From contig CAJNYU010003364.1 of assembly GCA_905331475.1 (NCBI GenBank), positions 372,001-436,000 of the forward strand: a stretch of 64,000 bases of DNA, written 5' to 3'. How positions within the stretch are numbered: the stretch's first letter is position 1; every line of letters starts with the position of its first letter. The DNA is from Rotaria socialis. Its lineage: Eukaryota; Rotifera; Eurotatoria; Philodinida; Philodinidae. Below the pieces are notes generated by a model that was not told where the DNA came from, ran no database searches, and worked only from the letters and a program-made list of their open reading frames with translations. Shown here in pieces: positions 1 to 11,100 of this stretch. The translations under genes and the position numbers were made by a program.

Positions 1-2465
1 AATTCCACCAGGTATTCTATCATTACAAAATTTGTTTTATTTTTGTATTCATCAAAAACATGATTTTATTCGAGTATGTTCAAGGACCATCATTTTTTTT
101 TACTTTGTTTTTATATTATTTCATTTTTAGTTTGTACTTGAAAATTCATGTAAAACACTTCAACAACAATGTCCATTAGTTAAATCAGCTATTGAAATAA
201 CACGAATACTTTGTAGACTTTTTAATATTGGCATTGAACGTAAATAAACTTGTTTGATTTAAATATTTAAAATGATAAAAAGAATATTTTAGCAAATAGG
301 CATCAAATACATAAAGATTACTTTTTACTGTTCTATACAAGTACATCATTTTTCGAACAAGCATTTGCTCGTTGTCTACTTTTATTTAATAAAACATGGA
401 AAGAAATGCGCGCCTGTGATGTCGACTTTGAAGTGGTATGATTTCAATTATAAATATAGAACCAAAACCCGTTCCAAATTGTTTACATATTAGGTTAGTT
501 CAGTTGTATATCAACAGATTTCACAATCGCTAGATGATGTTTGTCTCATGAACCCATCAGCAAATAAAACCATAATAGCTTCTTACTCGCCTTCAAAAAA
601 TCAAACAATATCATCACCAACAACAACGAAATCAACAATGAATATATCATTGACATCAGTTGCATTACAAAGATTTACATTTGATTATTTTTCTGAAAGA
701 TTAAATGCAAACAATTATAAAGATATATGTAGACGACGTGATGAACAAGAATTAAAGAGAGAAGAATCAATTATGAGATTACCTATTGTTGAGTATGATT
801 GTTGTTATTGAATTACATATCAAACAGAGAATAATATTCCCCCGGTTCCTTTTTTTTTTGACTGTTTAGAACATTAAAAGAACGTTTAAGATCACATGTT
901 CAATCTTTAACACGTCAAGCTCGACTTAAAACCATGAAAAAAGGTCAAATATTTTTTACTATTGAAAGTCGTTCAGGTGCAAAGAAAACAAAAAGTATTT
1001 ATTCTACTTTTTAATTATACATAGTATTAGTTTTCAATCGATTTTAAAACAGATCGTGCTATGTATTGGCAATTGCTTGATAATGAAAAACATGTGCAAT
1101 GTAGTGAATCACCTACAACAATTATGAAAGAAAATAATACAAGAGATGGTTCGACAACTAGTCTTACTAGAACAATGAGTATGTTAATTTATTTACGTCT
1201 AGTCTCGCTAATATGACAATTGATGTGAGCAAATACACTATTCTACTATTTAAAACTCTTAGAAGACCTAAGTGAATGTTGGAAGGACACACAGTCACAT
1301 TGAGCCTTAGACATATTAGATATCTTACTGTTGATATAGAGTAACTTTGTTTTTTCTCGAATGGTCATAAAATATTGTAGGGTTCTATTTTTGTTTCAAT
1401 GAGCCGATTGAGTTGAGAAAAACTGCTTATATCGTATTCTCTCAAAGTAGCAGAATTGAAAAAAAAATTAGTTTATTAAAATCATTTTTGACTGTTTTTT
1501 AGACTTACGTACTGCTACTGACGATATTTATACCTATTAATTGTATTATCTTAGCTTCTCGTATGATGAGTATTAAAATGCATAGACTGTCTTTATTCTT
1601 TTATTACTGTTTAATAATGATAGCATACTCAATTTCTATCTTGTCTTTAATTATTTAGACTAATTTAGATTCGACTAAAGCGGCTTTAGTTGTAAGTAGA
1701 CTTCACTATTGAGCTAATACTTGACAAGATATATTTATTTTCTGACTTTCGAGAAAACTTTATCTTCAAATTATCACATCTAAAATTAGTGAGGAAAATA
1801 AGTCAAAACAAAATTATATTAAAATAACTTAATAATCAATATATAATAAAGGAAAAAACGCCGTTTTCATTTTCTAACAAGAACAGCCTTCTATTAGCTA
1901 CAATCCATGAATTATTCTACTTGTTATCTCATTTAGTTCCCCTCGAAAATATCAAAGATGTTCAATGTAATATTGATCAATCACGTTCTGGTAATTTGAA
2001 TAATCAAGAAAGATTACCTAAAATTCCTCGTCATGTAAGTATTTGATTGTTTTTCTTTTACTGAATTGAGTAGTATAATTATAAAAGAATCTTTCTCGTT
2101 CTTCATCAATAGAGTAATGCAAATATGAGTGTAACAATCGTTCTTCAAAATGATACAACATATACATTACTATGTGAAAATGATTATGATATGTCATGTT
2201 GGAGTGATGGATTTAATATTCTTTTTCATAAAGAAGTAAGATCTATAATTAACTTTAGAGTGTTATATTTTTGTCTTTTCTGCATACGTATCTCTTTGTA
2301 ATATAGATGGATAGTTTTTATGCTCGAGAAGAAATGGAACTATTATTAAATTTACTTTGTCAACTTCAAATATTAGAATTAGATCATCCATCAATTATTT
2401 TATCACAACATTCATTACCTGTTCCTATTCGTTTACCACCTACTCGTCCTGTATCTTCCATATAA
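1..2465 (+). CDS. ELMO: ELMO engulfment and cell motility protein (3' part, partial at window start)
   Basis: ELMO proteins bind DOCK-family exchange factors to activate Rac in engulfment and migration. Exons I can phase: 1-11, 131-239, 293-435, 494-792, 870-994, 1053-1178, 1937-2034, 2113-2235, 2307-2465 (stop TAA). Conserved landmarks include FVLENSC near 131, then FNKTWKEMR near 390, which matches the end of the ELMO domain. Next comes a helical linker, a C-terminal PH domain (exons 870-2235, with MYWQLLDNEKHV and WSDGFNILF), and a final helix plus a proline-rich tail (VPIRLPPTRP) like the DOCK SH3-binding end. Most introns are 52-77 nt, but the PH-domain intron 1179-1936 is 758 nt. The N-terminal armadillo part lies upstream of the window. 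ELMO1, 2 and 3 cannot be told apart. Confidence 0.9.
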
Positions 2466-2620
2466 TATTTTCTTTTACTTGAAATTGTTCTATTATATTC
2501 AACTAGTAAAAAACGAAAATACGAATTCTCATTAATATATATGTAGATATATTTATTATATATGGGTCCTATATTTTTAGATGTATAACTAAGTGGTTAT
2601 CACTTTTTTTGTTGAATAAA

Positions 2621-3046
2621 ATGGATTTATCGATTCGCAAGCAGCCACAGCAACCATCACCAACTCCAGTATCACGACCTATTTTAAATCCAGCTGCGCC
2701 CACTACTATGCTACAAGGTTCTGCTGGTGGAAATTCTCCTCTTTTACCACCACCAACAACAGCGACTGTTCCTACGCATAATTCAATTCATCATCAACAA
2801 ATCAAACAGCAACCTCATTCATACGTTCCTGTTCCACCTGTTATTCAACACCAACATCAACAACGCGGGATGCATCCATCAAAATATGCTCAATTACTTA
2901 ATGTTATTGAAGAAATGGGTAAAGATATTAAACCAACATACGCAGGCAATAAAAATTCAGCTGAACGTTTAAGACGTGCAATTGCTTCAGCTCGTGTACT
3001 TGTTCGTGAATGTCAACTTGAATGTGATCGAAATAGTCGACCTTAG
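2621..3046 (+). CDS. CDK2AP1: CDK2-associated protein 1 (DOC-1 family)
   Basis: Single-exon gene of 141 codons. The C-terminal half (about residues 83-141) carries the family core: [19 protein letters not shown], then [16 protein letters not shown], then [11 protein letters not shown]. These match the CDK2AP1/DOC-1 domain almost residue for residue. CDK2AP1 is a small nuclear CDK2-binding protein and a NuRD complex subunit. The N-terminal half is Pro/Gln/His-rich and low in complexity, longer than in vertebrates (about 115 residues in total there). The start is the ATG at 2621; an in-frame TTG upstream is not a plausible start. It lies 155 bases after ELMO on the same strand. Confidence 0.9.
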   Translation: MDLSIRKQPQQPSPTPVSRPILNPAAPTTMLQGSAGGNSPLLPPPTTATVPTHNSIHHQQIKQQPHSYVPVPPVIQHQHQQRGMHPSKYAQLLNVIEEMGKDIKPTYAGNKNSAERLRRAIASARVLVRECQLECDRNSRP

Positions 3047-3076
3047 AAAAAAAAACAAATCATGTAAATAAAATGT

Positions 3077-3117
3077 CTGTTTGTTTGTTTGTTTGTTTGT
3101 TTGCTTGTTTGTTTGTT
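3077..3117. repeat. (TTTG)n microsatellite
   Basis: About ten tandem copies of TTTG with one C interruption, just after the CDK2AP1 stop codon. Confidence 0.9.
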
Positions 3118-3726
3118 ATTATCCTTGTGTAAAATAAAACCATGCTACGAATCATGCATATAAAAGTTAAATTTGATTTCATAATTTATATTTAAAAATA
3201 ATTCTGTAAACAGTTCATAGACTAAATGTAGTTCATATTGATTCTATTACATTTATTTCTTGTTTGTTACTTTTATTGGACATTAATCTTTATATTGATG
3301 AAGACAATTGAAATTGGATGTTCATGTGATTTCAATTGAGTTTCATTTTGTTTTTATAATTTGATAAAATCAGATAAAAATTATATTCCTAAAGTGAGTT
3401 CAACAGTAATGCTGGTAAACATTAGTTGGCTTTATTATTAAGATTTCTACGAATCCCAATAGGATCAATTATAATACTATATATTCATAATAAGTAATTA
3501 CACCATATCCTGTTTGAATACGCATTGAGAACATTCCATAAACGATAAATATAAAATCGACCAATCATGCTCAGTTTTCCTTCTTGTGTTGGGATGATAT
3601 ATTCACTAGTGATTGATGCATTGAACATTAGATTATACTTATTATTTTTCTCAATAAAATCATTATGCATTACAACATCAAATTTTGTTAAATAAATATC
3701 ATGTATTTTAATAAAATTAAATTAAA

Positions 3727-3876
3727 ATGAGCTCACAAAATGATTCAGATCTTTGTAATTTTACTCTGTTTAAAATCACCGCATTATATTTGCATATTGA
3801 TTTTACCAACATAAAAGATAGTAAAGACGAAATACAAGATGCAATACAACAACAAATCACTGTTTCTCTTTCATAA
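3727..3876 (+). CDS. Possible small ORF, 49 codons, unknown
   Basis: ATG at 3727 to TAA at 3874-3876, ending 10 bases short of the MRI1 stop codon on the other strand. The composition is non-repetitive, with an acidic/lysine helix-like stretch (NIKDSKDEIQDAIQQQ). I do not recognise a family. It could be a real short protein, an exon of an unseen gene, or chance. Confidence 0.2.
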   Translation: MSSQNDSDLCNFTLFKITALYLHIDFTNIKDSKDEIQDAIQQQITVSLS

Positions 3877-3885
3877 TAGAACACA

Positions 3886-5193
3886 CTACAATGGACTAGT
3901 TAACGATTGCTGTAAACCTAATAATTTTTCTTCAAGCTCATCAGGCTGAAATACACCATGTTCTGTTATTATACCAGTAATTAATGAAGCAGGTGTTATA
4001 TCAAATGCTGGATTCCAAACTTGAACACCTTATAAAAATTAGAAGTAAACTGATATTTTCTGTTTATCAATGAAAAGAAAAGAATAGTTTACCTTCTGGT
4101 GCAAGATTTATTCCTTTAATAGTTGTCATTTCACTCGAAGGACGATGTTCAATGATAATTTCGTCACCTGAACGTTTCGTCAGATCAATTGATGTTGTGG
4201 GTGCAGCAACATAAAATGGAATCTGATGATGTTTAGCTAGTACAGCTAATTGATAGGTACCAATCTTATTTGCAGTATCACCATTAGCTGTTATACGATC
4301 AGCACCAACAACAACAGCATGTATTGGTTGTGTACGCATTAAAAGACCAGCCATTGAATCACAAATCATTGTGTGTGGGATACGATCATGTACTAATTCA
4401 TAAGCAGTTAATCTTGAACCTTGATTGTAGGGTCGAGTTTCAGTAAAATAAACTATTTGAAGAGCATTATTTGCAGCCAGTTGTCGAACAACTCCTAGAG
4501 CAGTACCGAAACCAACCGTTGCTAATGAGCCTGTATTGCAATGTGTTAAAATGTTTAATTTCTTTTTATTTGAATTATTTCGACAAATAGTTGCAGCACC
4601 ATATTGGCCAATTAATCGATTGCCAATGAGATCACGTTGAAGAAATTGTTCCATAAAATCAAGTAATTCATCTATGTATATTGTTAAATTTTTTTGTTTA
4701 ATATGTAATGGTGTTAAAAAGTTAATTATTGTTTTAGCAGCATCAGTCATATTAACTGCTGTTGGTCGAGCAGTAACTAAATAATTAAGTTGATCGGTAA
4801 CAAACTGTGTAACAGATGATATTGAATCAAATTTTGATTTTGAATTATGCAATTCAACAGCAACACTTAATACACCACATACCGCAATAATTGGAGCACC
4901 TGAACAAAAAGAGAACACATTTATTTGTATAATTTTGCCATGATCTAATTTTTATTAAAAATATTTTCTCATATTTATTATTTAGGTTTGAAACCATTCC
5001 GGAAAAATCTATTGTAGAAAAATCGAGTACTAATAGTTATACCTCGAATTGACATTGTATGTATAGCTTTCCATGCATCATCAGCTGTATTAATAGAAAT
5101 ATAGACTGTTTCATCGGGTAATTTTAATTGATCTAGAATTGATAATACACCACGTTGATATCGTATTGCTTGCAAGGTTGCTTCTGTTTGCAT
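3886..5193 (-). CDS. MRI1: Methylthioribose-1-phosphate isomerase
   Basis: Cytosolic enzyme of the methionine salvage pathway. It converts 5-methylthioribose-1-phosphate to 5-methylthioribulose-1-phosphate (eIF2B-like fold). Exons on the minus strand: 5193-5043, 4899-4093, 4028-3886. The phases join to 366 residues, close to the human length of 369. Visible motifs are [10 protein letters not shown] at the N-terminus, [13 protein letters not shown] across the first junction, [29 protein letters not shown] (catalytic Cys), and [20 protein letters not shown] (catalytic Asp). The C-terminus has [18 protein letters not shown]. Both introns are GT-AG (143 and 64 nt). The gene appears intact. Confidence 0.95.
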
Positions 5194-5491
5194 TACTAAA
5201 AACTATAAAAGAAAAAAAATTAGGAACAATAAACCAATGAAGAAAGAAACTATGAGATTTTTGGTTTGCTGTATTTTACTGTTCATTGATGTTACGCGCT
5301 TGAGAATAGAAATAGATATGTGCGTGTTGGAAGAACGAAGAATATAACAAGCAAAAAAAAACAGTAAAAGGAAGTTTATGAAAGACCAACGATACAAACA
5401 AAGTAATTATACAACAGATCAAAGCATATCATTATAAGTCAGTTGAAGTTTATCATCAGCCATTCACTTCTATTTCTTGTTACTATAAAAC

Positions 5492-6007
5492 TTATGGCGC
5501 AAGAATATCATCATCACCATGTATATCTGGTTCTGTTTCATCAATAATATATCCTGGTCTGGGTACATTTGTCTTACAGCGGCAACAAAAATCACATCCG
5601 TCAGCAGTAAAATGGCCTAATTTACGCCACATTTCCAAATTCGGTATTTGATCAATGCCACGAGCGCCACGCTTCAAACGCATAAATAAAAAGCCGCCAA
5701 CTAAATAAGCACATGCGAAACAGAAAATACTAAAATCAAAAATGATCATAGAGATGAAAGATAATAATCGGAAATTCAAAATAATAATTTACGTGATGAG
5801 AAATATGGCACCGCCACTCATGCCTTTATTCTCTTCTGGAACAACCGGACACATTTGAGGAATTTGAAATTGAAACAGATAATTACACTGCTGATCTCTA
5901 GACGTATGTTCTTGAACGACAGTAATATTATCCTGAGAAAATAATAAGCTAATGAAAATTTCTTCTTTATACCATTCTTTGGTTTTAGAATGAATTTTTT
6001 CATTCAA
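5492..6007 (-). pseudogene. M6PR: Cation-dependent mannose-6-phosphate receptor, 5'-truncated copy
   Basis: The C-terminal part of an M6PR-like sorting receptor, which carries lysosomal hydrolases from the Golgi to endosomes. Exons: about 5932-5793 and 5729-5492. Seen are the last luminal segment with paired cysteines (QCNYLFQF, PQMCPVV), a transmembrane helix crossing the splice site, and the conserved cytoplasmic face FMRLKRGARG, then EMWRKLGHFTADGCDFCCR. The acidic tail ends DDDILAP, like the dileucine sorting tail of the family. The first ~100 luminal residues and signal peptide are not found upstream. Instead there are hAT-like ends and transposase remains. An in-frame ATG at 6005-6007 could give a short protein without a ligand-binding domain. 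Distant 5' exons remain possible. Confidence 0.7.
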
Positions 6008-6988
6008 ATATACCCTTAGGTCTATATAGTTTTAATCTTCAGTCGGAGTTTTAAATAGTAGAGCAAATTTTAAAGAAAAAGCATAGAACCCTTTATTATT
6101 GTTTTAACAGTTTATTCTTGTAATTCCATGATTATTATTCTTCTTTTCTTTATAAAAACAAGAGAAGAGAAACGAGTCATCAAAACTAGGGGTGTACAGC
6201 TCGCGCTCTTTTGAGCGCGAGCGATAGGCGCTCCCGCTCATATGAGCGCTGCTACCTTCATATGCGTACATCATTTATTATTAAAAGAGAATCCCCCTTC
6301 ACTTGTTCTGGTATTGCTTCTGCCTCTGATAATGTGCAGTAGCTGGTGAAGCCTGAAGTTTCACTGAAGTATCAGTAAATATTATGTGCATTAAAAATCC
6401 TTAACTATTCTATGTAAGTTAACTAAATAGTTGTTAAATTCTATGCAACTTTCTGTTATGTAAGCTATAAAGTTCATTTATTTTACACTGTATTTCCAGG
6501 AAAAGCCAATAAAAAGTATTGAAAGTGCAAAACAAAATGCATTTGTCCATACTGATATGAGTTTTGATTGCGAGCTACATAGGAGTAGAACAAACATAGC
6601 TACACAAATATACAGATACCATTTCGATCAAATAGAGTGCATGCTATGCTTTTATTCTTTCGTATGTGTCAATCATGTGTTTTATTTTCACAGTCAATAA
6701 TGCTCGAATAACAAATAAAGTAAAAAAAACATAACAGTGAACATGAACAACAGGGATATGGATGTATATTATAACTGAAGGTAATGGAACACACTCTAAA
6801 AAAAGGGTTCTTCCCGTGTGCCCGAGGGAAGATCCTTTTATGGTTCTATGCTAAACCTTGANGATGACCGTTTAGGGAGATGTTTCTCGGTCCTCGTTTA
6901 CGACGATCGTATTTCATCGTATAACTTCGTTTACGGCAACAGTAAACGACTACAAAATACGGTCGCCGTTTTTCACCGTGAATGTTAG
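6008..6988. other. Non-coding, transposon-derived stretch
   Basis: No gene seen. It contains a hAT-like terminus and hairpin (6187-6250), a single undetermined base at 6862, and a CG-rich, ACGG/CCGTTTT-rich segment at 6845-7010 leading into the transposase ORF. That segment is probably the transposon's subterminal region. Confidence 0.5.
6187..6250. mobile_element. hAT-like terminus with strong hairpin
   Basis: The sequence TAGGGGTGTACAGC at 6187 has the TAGGGGTG start typical of hAT transposon ends. It is followed by a perfect 10-bp stem (6199-6208 with 6213-6222, loop TTTT) and the palindrome GCTCATATGAGC. I could not find the matching opposite end, so the element is probably truncated. 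Confidence 0.45.
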
Positions 6989-9606
6989 GTATACGGCCGT
7001 TTACGGCTCAGGTTGATCGACCTGGGAAGCGTTTTCCATAATTATCGTACGTTATTTACACATATTCGCAAAGAACATTGTGAAAAATCGACTTTCATTA
7101 TTCAGTGTGAATTAGACGTATCGTGCGGATCTCGCTATTCGTCTTTTGATAGTTACCGCCGCCATATCTACCGATGTCATCGTTCTCTAATCGATTCATT
7201 TGGCAATAATGATACTCCTTCATCGAATATCCATGATATTGTCGATGATCTTGAGAATATATTTTCTCATCCTACTTTTAGTGATGAATCAGATGCTATT
7301 AATGATCATGAATCTTGTATCTATCCCGATGAAGAACTTGATGATACAGATCGTGAATTACTTAATTTCGATTCCACCGTCGTGTCTATTGCTAATGAAC
7401 AAGTTAATTTTGGCAGACTTGCGCAATTTTACACCCGTTTTCTACTCGAGCTTCGTGAATATCATCTTCTTCCTCAAAACGTCGTACAATCTATTTCATC
7501 TAAAATTTGTTCTTTATTTGACATAATTATCAAATTATTTAAAACAAAAGTGTCATCATCCTTCGTTTCTATTATTGATATGGAAGCAGTATTTACACAC
7601 GTCAGGTTTATTATCAATTCTGTTAGTAAAAGCGAATATAACTTTTTAAAACAATGTAAAAATGATTTCGACTATCAACCACCAACTGAAATCAAATTAA
7701 CTACAAATGAAGAACTTGCTTATTATATTCCATTGAAGCAGAGCTTGTTTTGCATGCTTCAAAATGGCCAATTACTACAGGCGACAATTGATAATATTAA
7801 TTCGTTATCAACTCGTGCAGCTAAAGACAACGATCTAATATTATCCAATCGACAAAGTCGTTCAGTTAAATCAAATCTTTCTCGTCAAACAAATTCTAAT
7901 TCTTTATTATTGAAATTATATACAGATGGCATTGGTATTACTAATCCAATAGGTGCTAAGAAAGATTCGCACAAGTTTACTTGTTTTTATTATTTGTTGG
8001 ATGATTTACCTGATATCGTTCGATCACAAGTTAATTCAATAGGTTTACATTGTATATGTTATACAAAACATTTGAACAATGATAACAATAGGTCAATATT
8101 AATGAATATACTTGTGGAAGATCTTAATAAACTTCAAACTGAAGGCATCACAATTCCTTGTCTTTTCAGTAGAATTTATTTCGTTTTCTCTACTTTATCT
8201 AGTGATAATTTAGCGTCCAACGAAGTTGAAGGCTTTCAGAAAAGCTTTAGCTCTGGGAGCTTCTGCCGTCATTGTTTCGTTACTTATGAACAAAGGCATA
8301 TCCCATTAACTGAGATATCATTTTTACCACGAACTCGTATAAAGCACGACATGATTGTCAATAAAGTTATCGCTAATAATGATGGTCAAATTATTCAAGG
8401 TGTCAAAAATGAAAGTTGGTTGAAAGATCTTATTGGCTTTCATGCTACTGAATCACTTCCACCAGACATTATGCATGATATCGCTGAAGGTAATACTACG
8501 AGTAGGACAGTAGTTACAAATACAAAAAAATTCTGTTTTTAAATTGAGGTGTGTGCCCGCTCATCATAAATGCTCTATTAAAATAAGTTATTCAGCAACG
8601 CCTTTTGACGTATTCAGATATTGAACAACGCACATCATGTTTCATCTATGGATTCTATGATTCATCAAATAAACCACCACCTGTAAAAAGGCAACAACTA
8701 ATTCATTCAACTATTGCTGGCACTGCTAGTCAAAAACTATGTTTTTTTCGTTTATTTCCTATCATCTTTCACGATATTATTGGTGATCTTACTCTACTTC
8801 CACTATACACTATTTTACGTGAAATTATAAGCTATATATATGCCAATCCACTTAGAAAATCATGGTTGCCGTACTTAGATGGTTTATGTAAACAATTTCA
8901 TTGTCTTATGATCGAACATTTACCTGATCGTGTAACACCAAAAGTACATTTTTTAACTGAGTATACTCGTTCTATTGAAATGCATGGACTCCCTATATTG
9001 AACTCATGTATGCGATTCGAAGCAAAGCATTTGTATTTCAAGCAAATTGCTATTCGCACATTTAATTTTAAAAATCCTCTGCTTACTCTCACGAAACGTC
9101 ATCAATTACGTTATTGCATGTTGAACAATTCCAATTCATTCTGCTATTCATCATCAATAACAGTTCGATCGTCTAAATCAATTAAATGGTCAAAACTTTC
9201 TATTCCTGTGCGACGTTTATTGATAAATTTTATAAATGAAACTGATTTAATATATGAATGTACTTCGATTTATTACCATCATATGAATGTTAGAACTGGA
9301 TCAATTGTTGTTCATCATCTCGCACATGCTGAAGAAATTCCAATATTTTGCCAGATTCATCGTCTATTAAATATCCAAGAAAAAACAACTATCATTGCCG
9401 AAATGTTAAACACAATTTCATTTGATGAAAATTTATGGTCGTATGAAGTTGAATTTTCAGGAACGTTGGTTACAATTGACATTGAACATTGTTTTGATAT
9501 ACATCCTCATTGTCTCGACATGTATGACGTTGAACATGTACATTATATCAATTTATTAACACGCATATCACCCCGGACGGGTTTAGAAGGAAGTGTCCTC
9601 GGTTGA
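6989..9606 (+). pseudogene. CACTA/CMC-like (tnp2-type) DNA transposase relic
   Basis: Two long ORFs (open 6989-8542 and 8596-9606) look like one transposase. The N-terminus has a C2H2-like zinc segment (SYRRHIYRCHRSL). The core has KLYTDGIGITNPIGAKKD (first Asp), CRHCFVTYEQRH (zinc knuckle), LPPDIMHDIAEG (second Asp/His block) and, in the second ORF, SCMRFEAKHLYFK (candidate catalytic Glu). This is the arrangement of animal tnp2/CACTA-like proteins. No ATG begins the first ORF. A GT at 8490 and AG at 8594-8595 look like an intron, but that join shifts the frame, so the copy is probably decayed or has a deletion. The family assignment is from memory of motifs. Confidence 0.6.
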
Positions 9607-9954
9607 CAAAAATAGCATATTCGGAATCAGCGTAGTCATTTACCCCCGTCGCCGTTGAGATCTCGAGAGGGTACCTCTGACGGTAAGCAAAAAATTTTTT
9701 GGCAATAATCAATGCAAAAGTGCGATAAACAGAACGAAAAAAAATTGCTTCGCACAGGGTTCGAACCTGTATCGCGTTATCGACGCTCTTAGCCACTCAG
9801 CTATATACAAATTGTTCTTTTCCTCTTATCGTTCAAACTGATTTCTCACTGATTAAAAACGATGAATTACATCATGTACATTCGTTTCATTACTAATTTT
9901 GTAAATAATTGTTTTGAACAACAAGTAATACACAGAATAATGTTTTTACAAAAT
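9607..9954. other. Spacer between transposase relic and TatD gene
   Basis: It holds a CG-rich segment (9640-9685), probably the 3' end of the transposon, and a tRNA-like sequence. Nothing else is recognised. Confidence 0.5.
9745..9812 (-). pseudogene. tRNA-like pseudogene (possible Ile-type)
   Basis: Minus-strand reading shows a B-box with perfect T-arm (ACAGG, GGTTCGAACC core, CCTGT), an A-box-like TAGCTGAGTGG, and a T-run after the 3' end. The 5' and 3' acceptor strands do not pair, and the anticodon arm is shortened (GAT in the loop). It is probably a decayed tRNA or tRNA-derived element. Confidence 0.4.
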
Positions 9955-10896
9955 TTACAAGCTATACATAGATACAATATTCGCATTCGATGAATGAATG
10001 TACGAAAGAGCATTCTGATTCGGATTATTTACGATTTTCGAAAGGTATACAGCTGTACCAACGAGAGCACATGATGGATCATATGTACCATATAGATTTC
10101 GAGGTGGCGGATAAGGATAATCTGTTTCCAATATTAATTGACTAGGAAGAAATGGAGATCTTTTCACTAACCAATTTTTAAACAAGAAAGCATTTTCGGT
10201 ATTTGTTCCGTAAGTTATAGACCCGTTAATACCAATATAGGAGTTAGGAAATTCATTTAAGCATAGATCAACTATATGCAAGTTTGCATTACTATTTATA
10301 CAATGCCAATGAATAGGTATGTTTTTATCCTGTACTCGATTTCTCAAACAATCGTAGAGTTTTCGATAGAGATGGATACCACGACAATGAAGAACGAGTG
10401 GTAGATGGAATTCAATGGCTAAATCTATTTGTTTTTCAAGAACAAATATTTGTTGGTCAATAGTCGTTGAACTAGTTTCATCTAAACCACATTCACCAAC
10501 AGCTACAAGTTTATTTTTATGATTAGGATTTTTTTTCGATATTTCTAAGTTGTTTCTAAGATCATCTAAGATTTGATATACAGATTGTGGATTGAAGTAC
10601 TTAGGATGAACACCAACTGTGGAGTAGATATGGACATGGGAGGAGAAGGTGGGAATATTAGTAATTAGCCATTGATGAGGCTTATGATTATTATTTATCA
10701 AATGAAATTCTCGAATAGGAGGAGTTTGTTGGAGAGAAATCAGATCGGATTGACTTTGAGAAATATTTTCATTAAGGTGTAGATGACCATCATAAATAGG
10801 AATATTAGGTGGAATGTGGTTTTCTTGTTCACATCTGTGGTCACAATGAGATGAAATGCTGGTGGTGCATAAATTATCGACGTAGCAACGATTCAT
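9955..10896 (-). CDS. TatD-family metal-dependent hydrolase (TATDN-like)
   Basis: Intronless 313-residue protein of the TatD/amidohydrolase TIM-barrel family; members are Mg-dependent nucleases. Metal ligands appear in order: DGHLHL (HxH motif, about residue 37), VAVGECGLDE (Glu, about residue 132), LVLHCRG (His), IHWHCIN (His), LILETDYPY (Asp). GVHPKYFN also fits the family. The length is usual for the catalytic domain. The N-terminal 33 residues, rich in Cys and His, have no evident family match. The gene sits between two transposase relics yet shows no breaks. It is closest in style to TATDN2; the exact subfamily is not certain. Confidence 0.85.
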   Translation of the reverse strand: MNRCYVDNLCTTSISSHCDHRCEQENHIPPNIPIYDGHLHLNENISQSQSDLISLQQTPPIREFHLINNNHKPHQWLITNIPTFSSHVHIYSTVGVHPKYFNPQSVYQILDDLRNNLEISKKNPNHKNKLVAVGECGLDETSSTTIDQQIFVLEKQIDLAIEFHLPLVLHCRGIHLYRKLYDCLRNRVQDKNIPIHWHCINSNANLHIVDLCLNEFPNSYIGINGSITYGTNTENAFLFKNWLVKRSPFLPSQLILETDYPYPPPRNLYGTYDPSCALVGTAVYLSKIVNNPNQNALSYIHSSNANIVSMYSL

Positions 10897-11100
10897 GTCT
10901 AAAAAAGGATTTAAAAGAAAACAATAGCATATTTTTCAATTTCAACTGAACAACTATATTCAGAAAATTTAATTTCAATATTGTTTTTGAACTAAACTGA
11001 GATTTACAAGAACAATTGTATACGATGATGCTGAATAATAAATTTATTAGAAGTACTTAAAAAAGCAACAAAATTCTGATTTTCCCCGATCATGCACTAC

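Larger units (their letters stand above)
3047..3885. other. Intergenic stretch between CDK2AP1 and MRI1
   Basis: It holds the CDK2AP1 3' end (AATAAA-like signals near 3068 and 3134), a TTTG microsatellite, a 49-codon ORF at 3727-3876 described separately, and a 61-codon minus-strand ORF at 3485-3670 of unknown status. Nothing else is recognised. Confidence 0.6.

Noticed and set aside
8490-8595. Simple intron joining the two CACTA-like ORFs
   Set aside because: GT and AG are present, but this join shifts the frame and a family segment appears to be missing, so it was not called as a clean intron.
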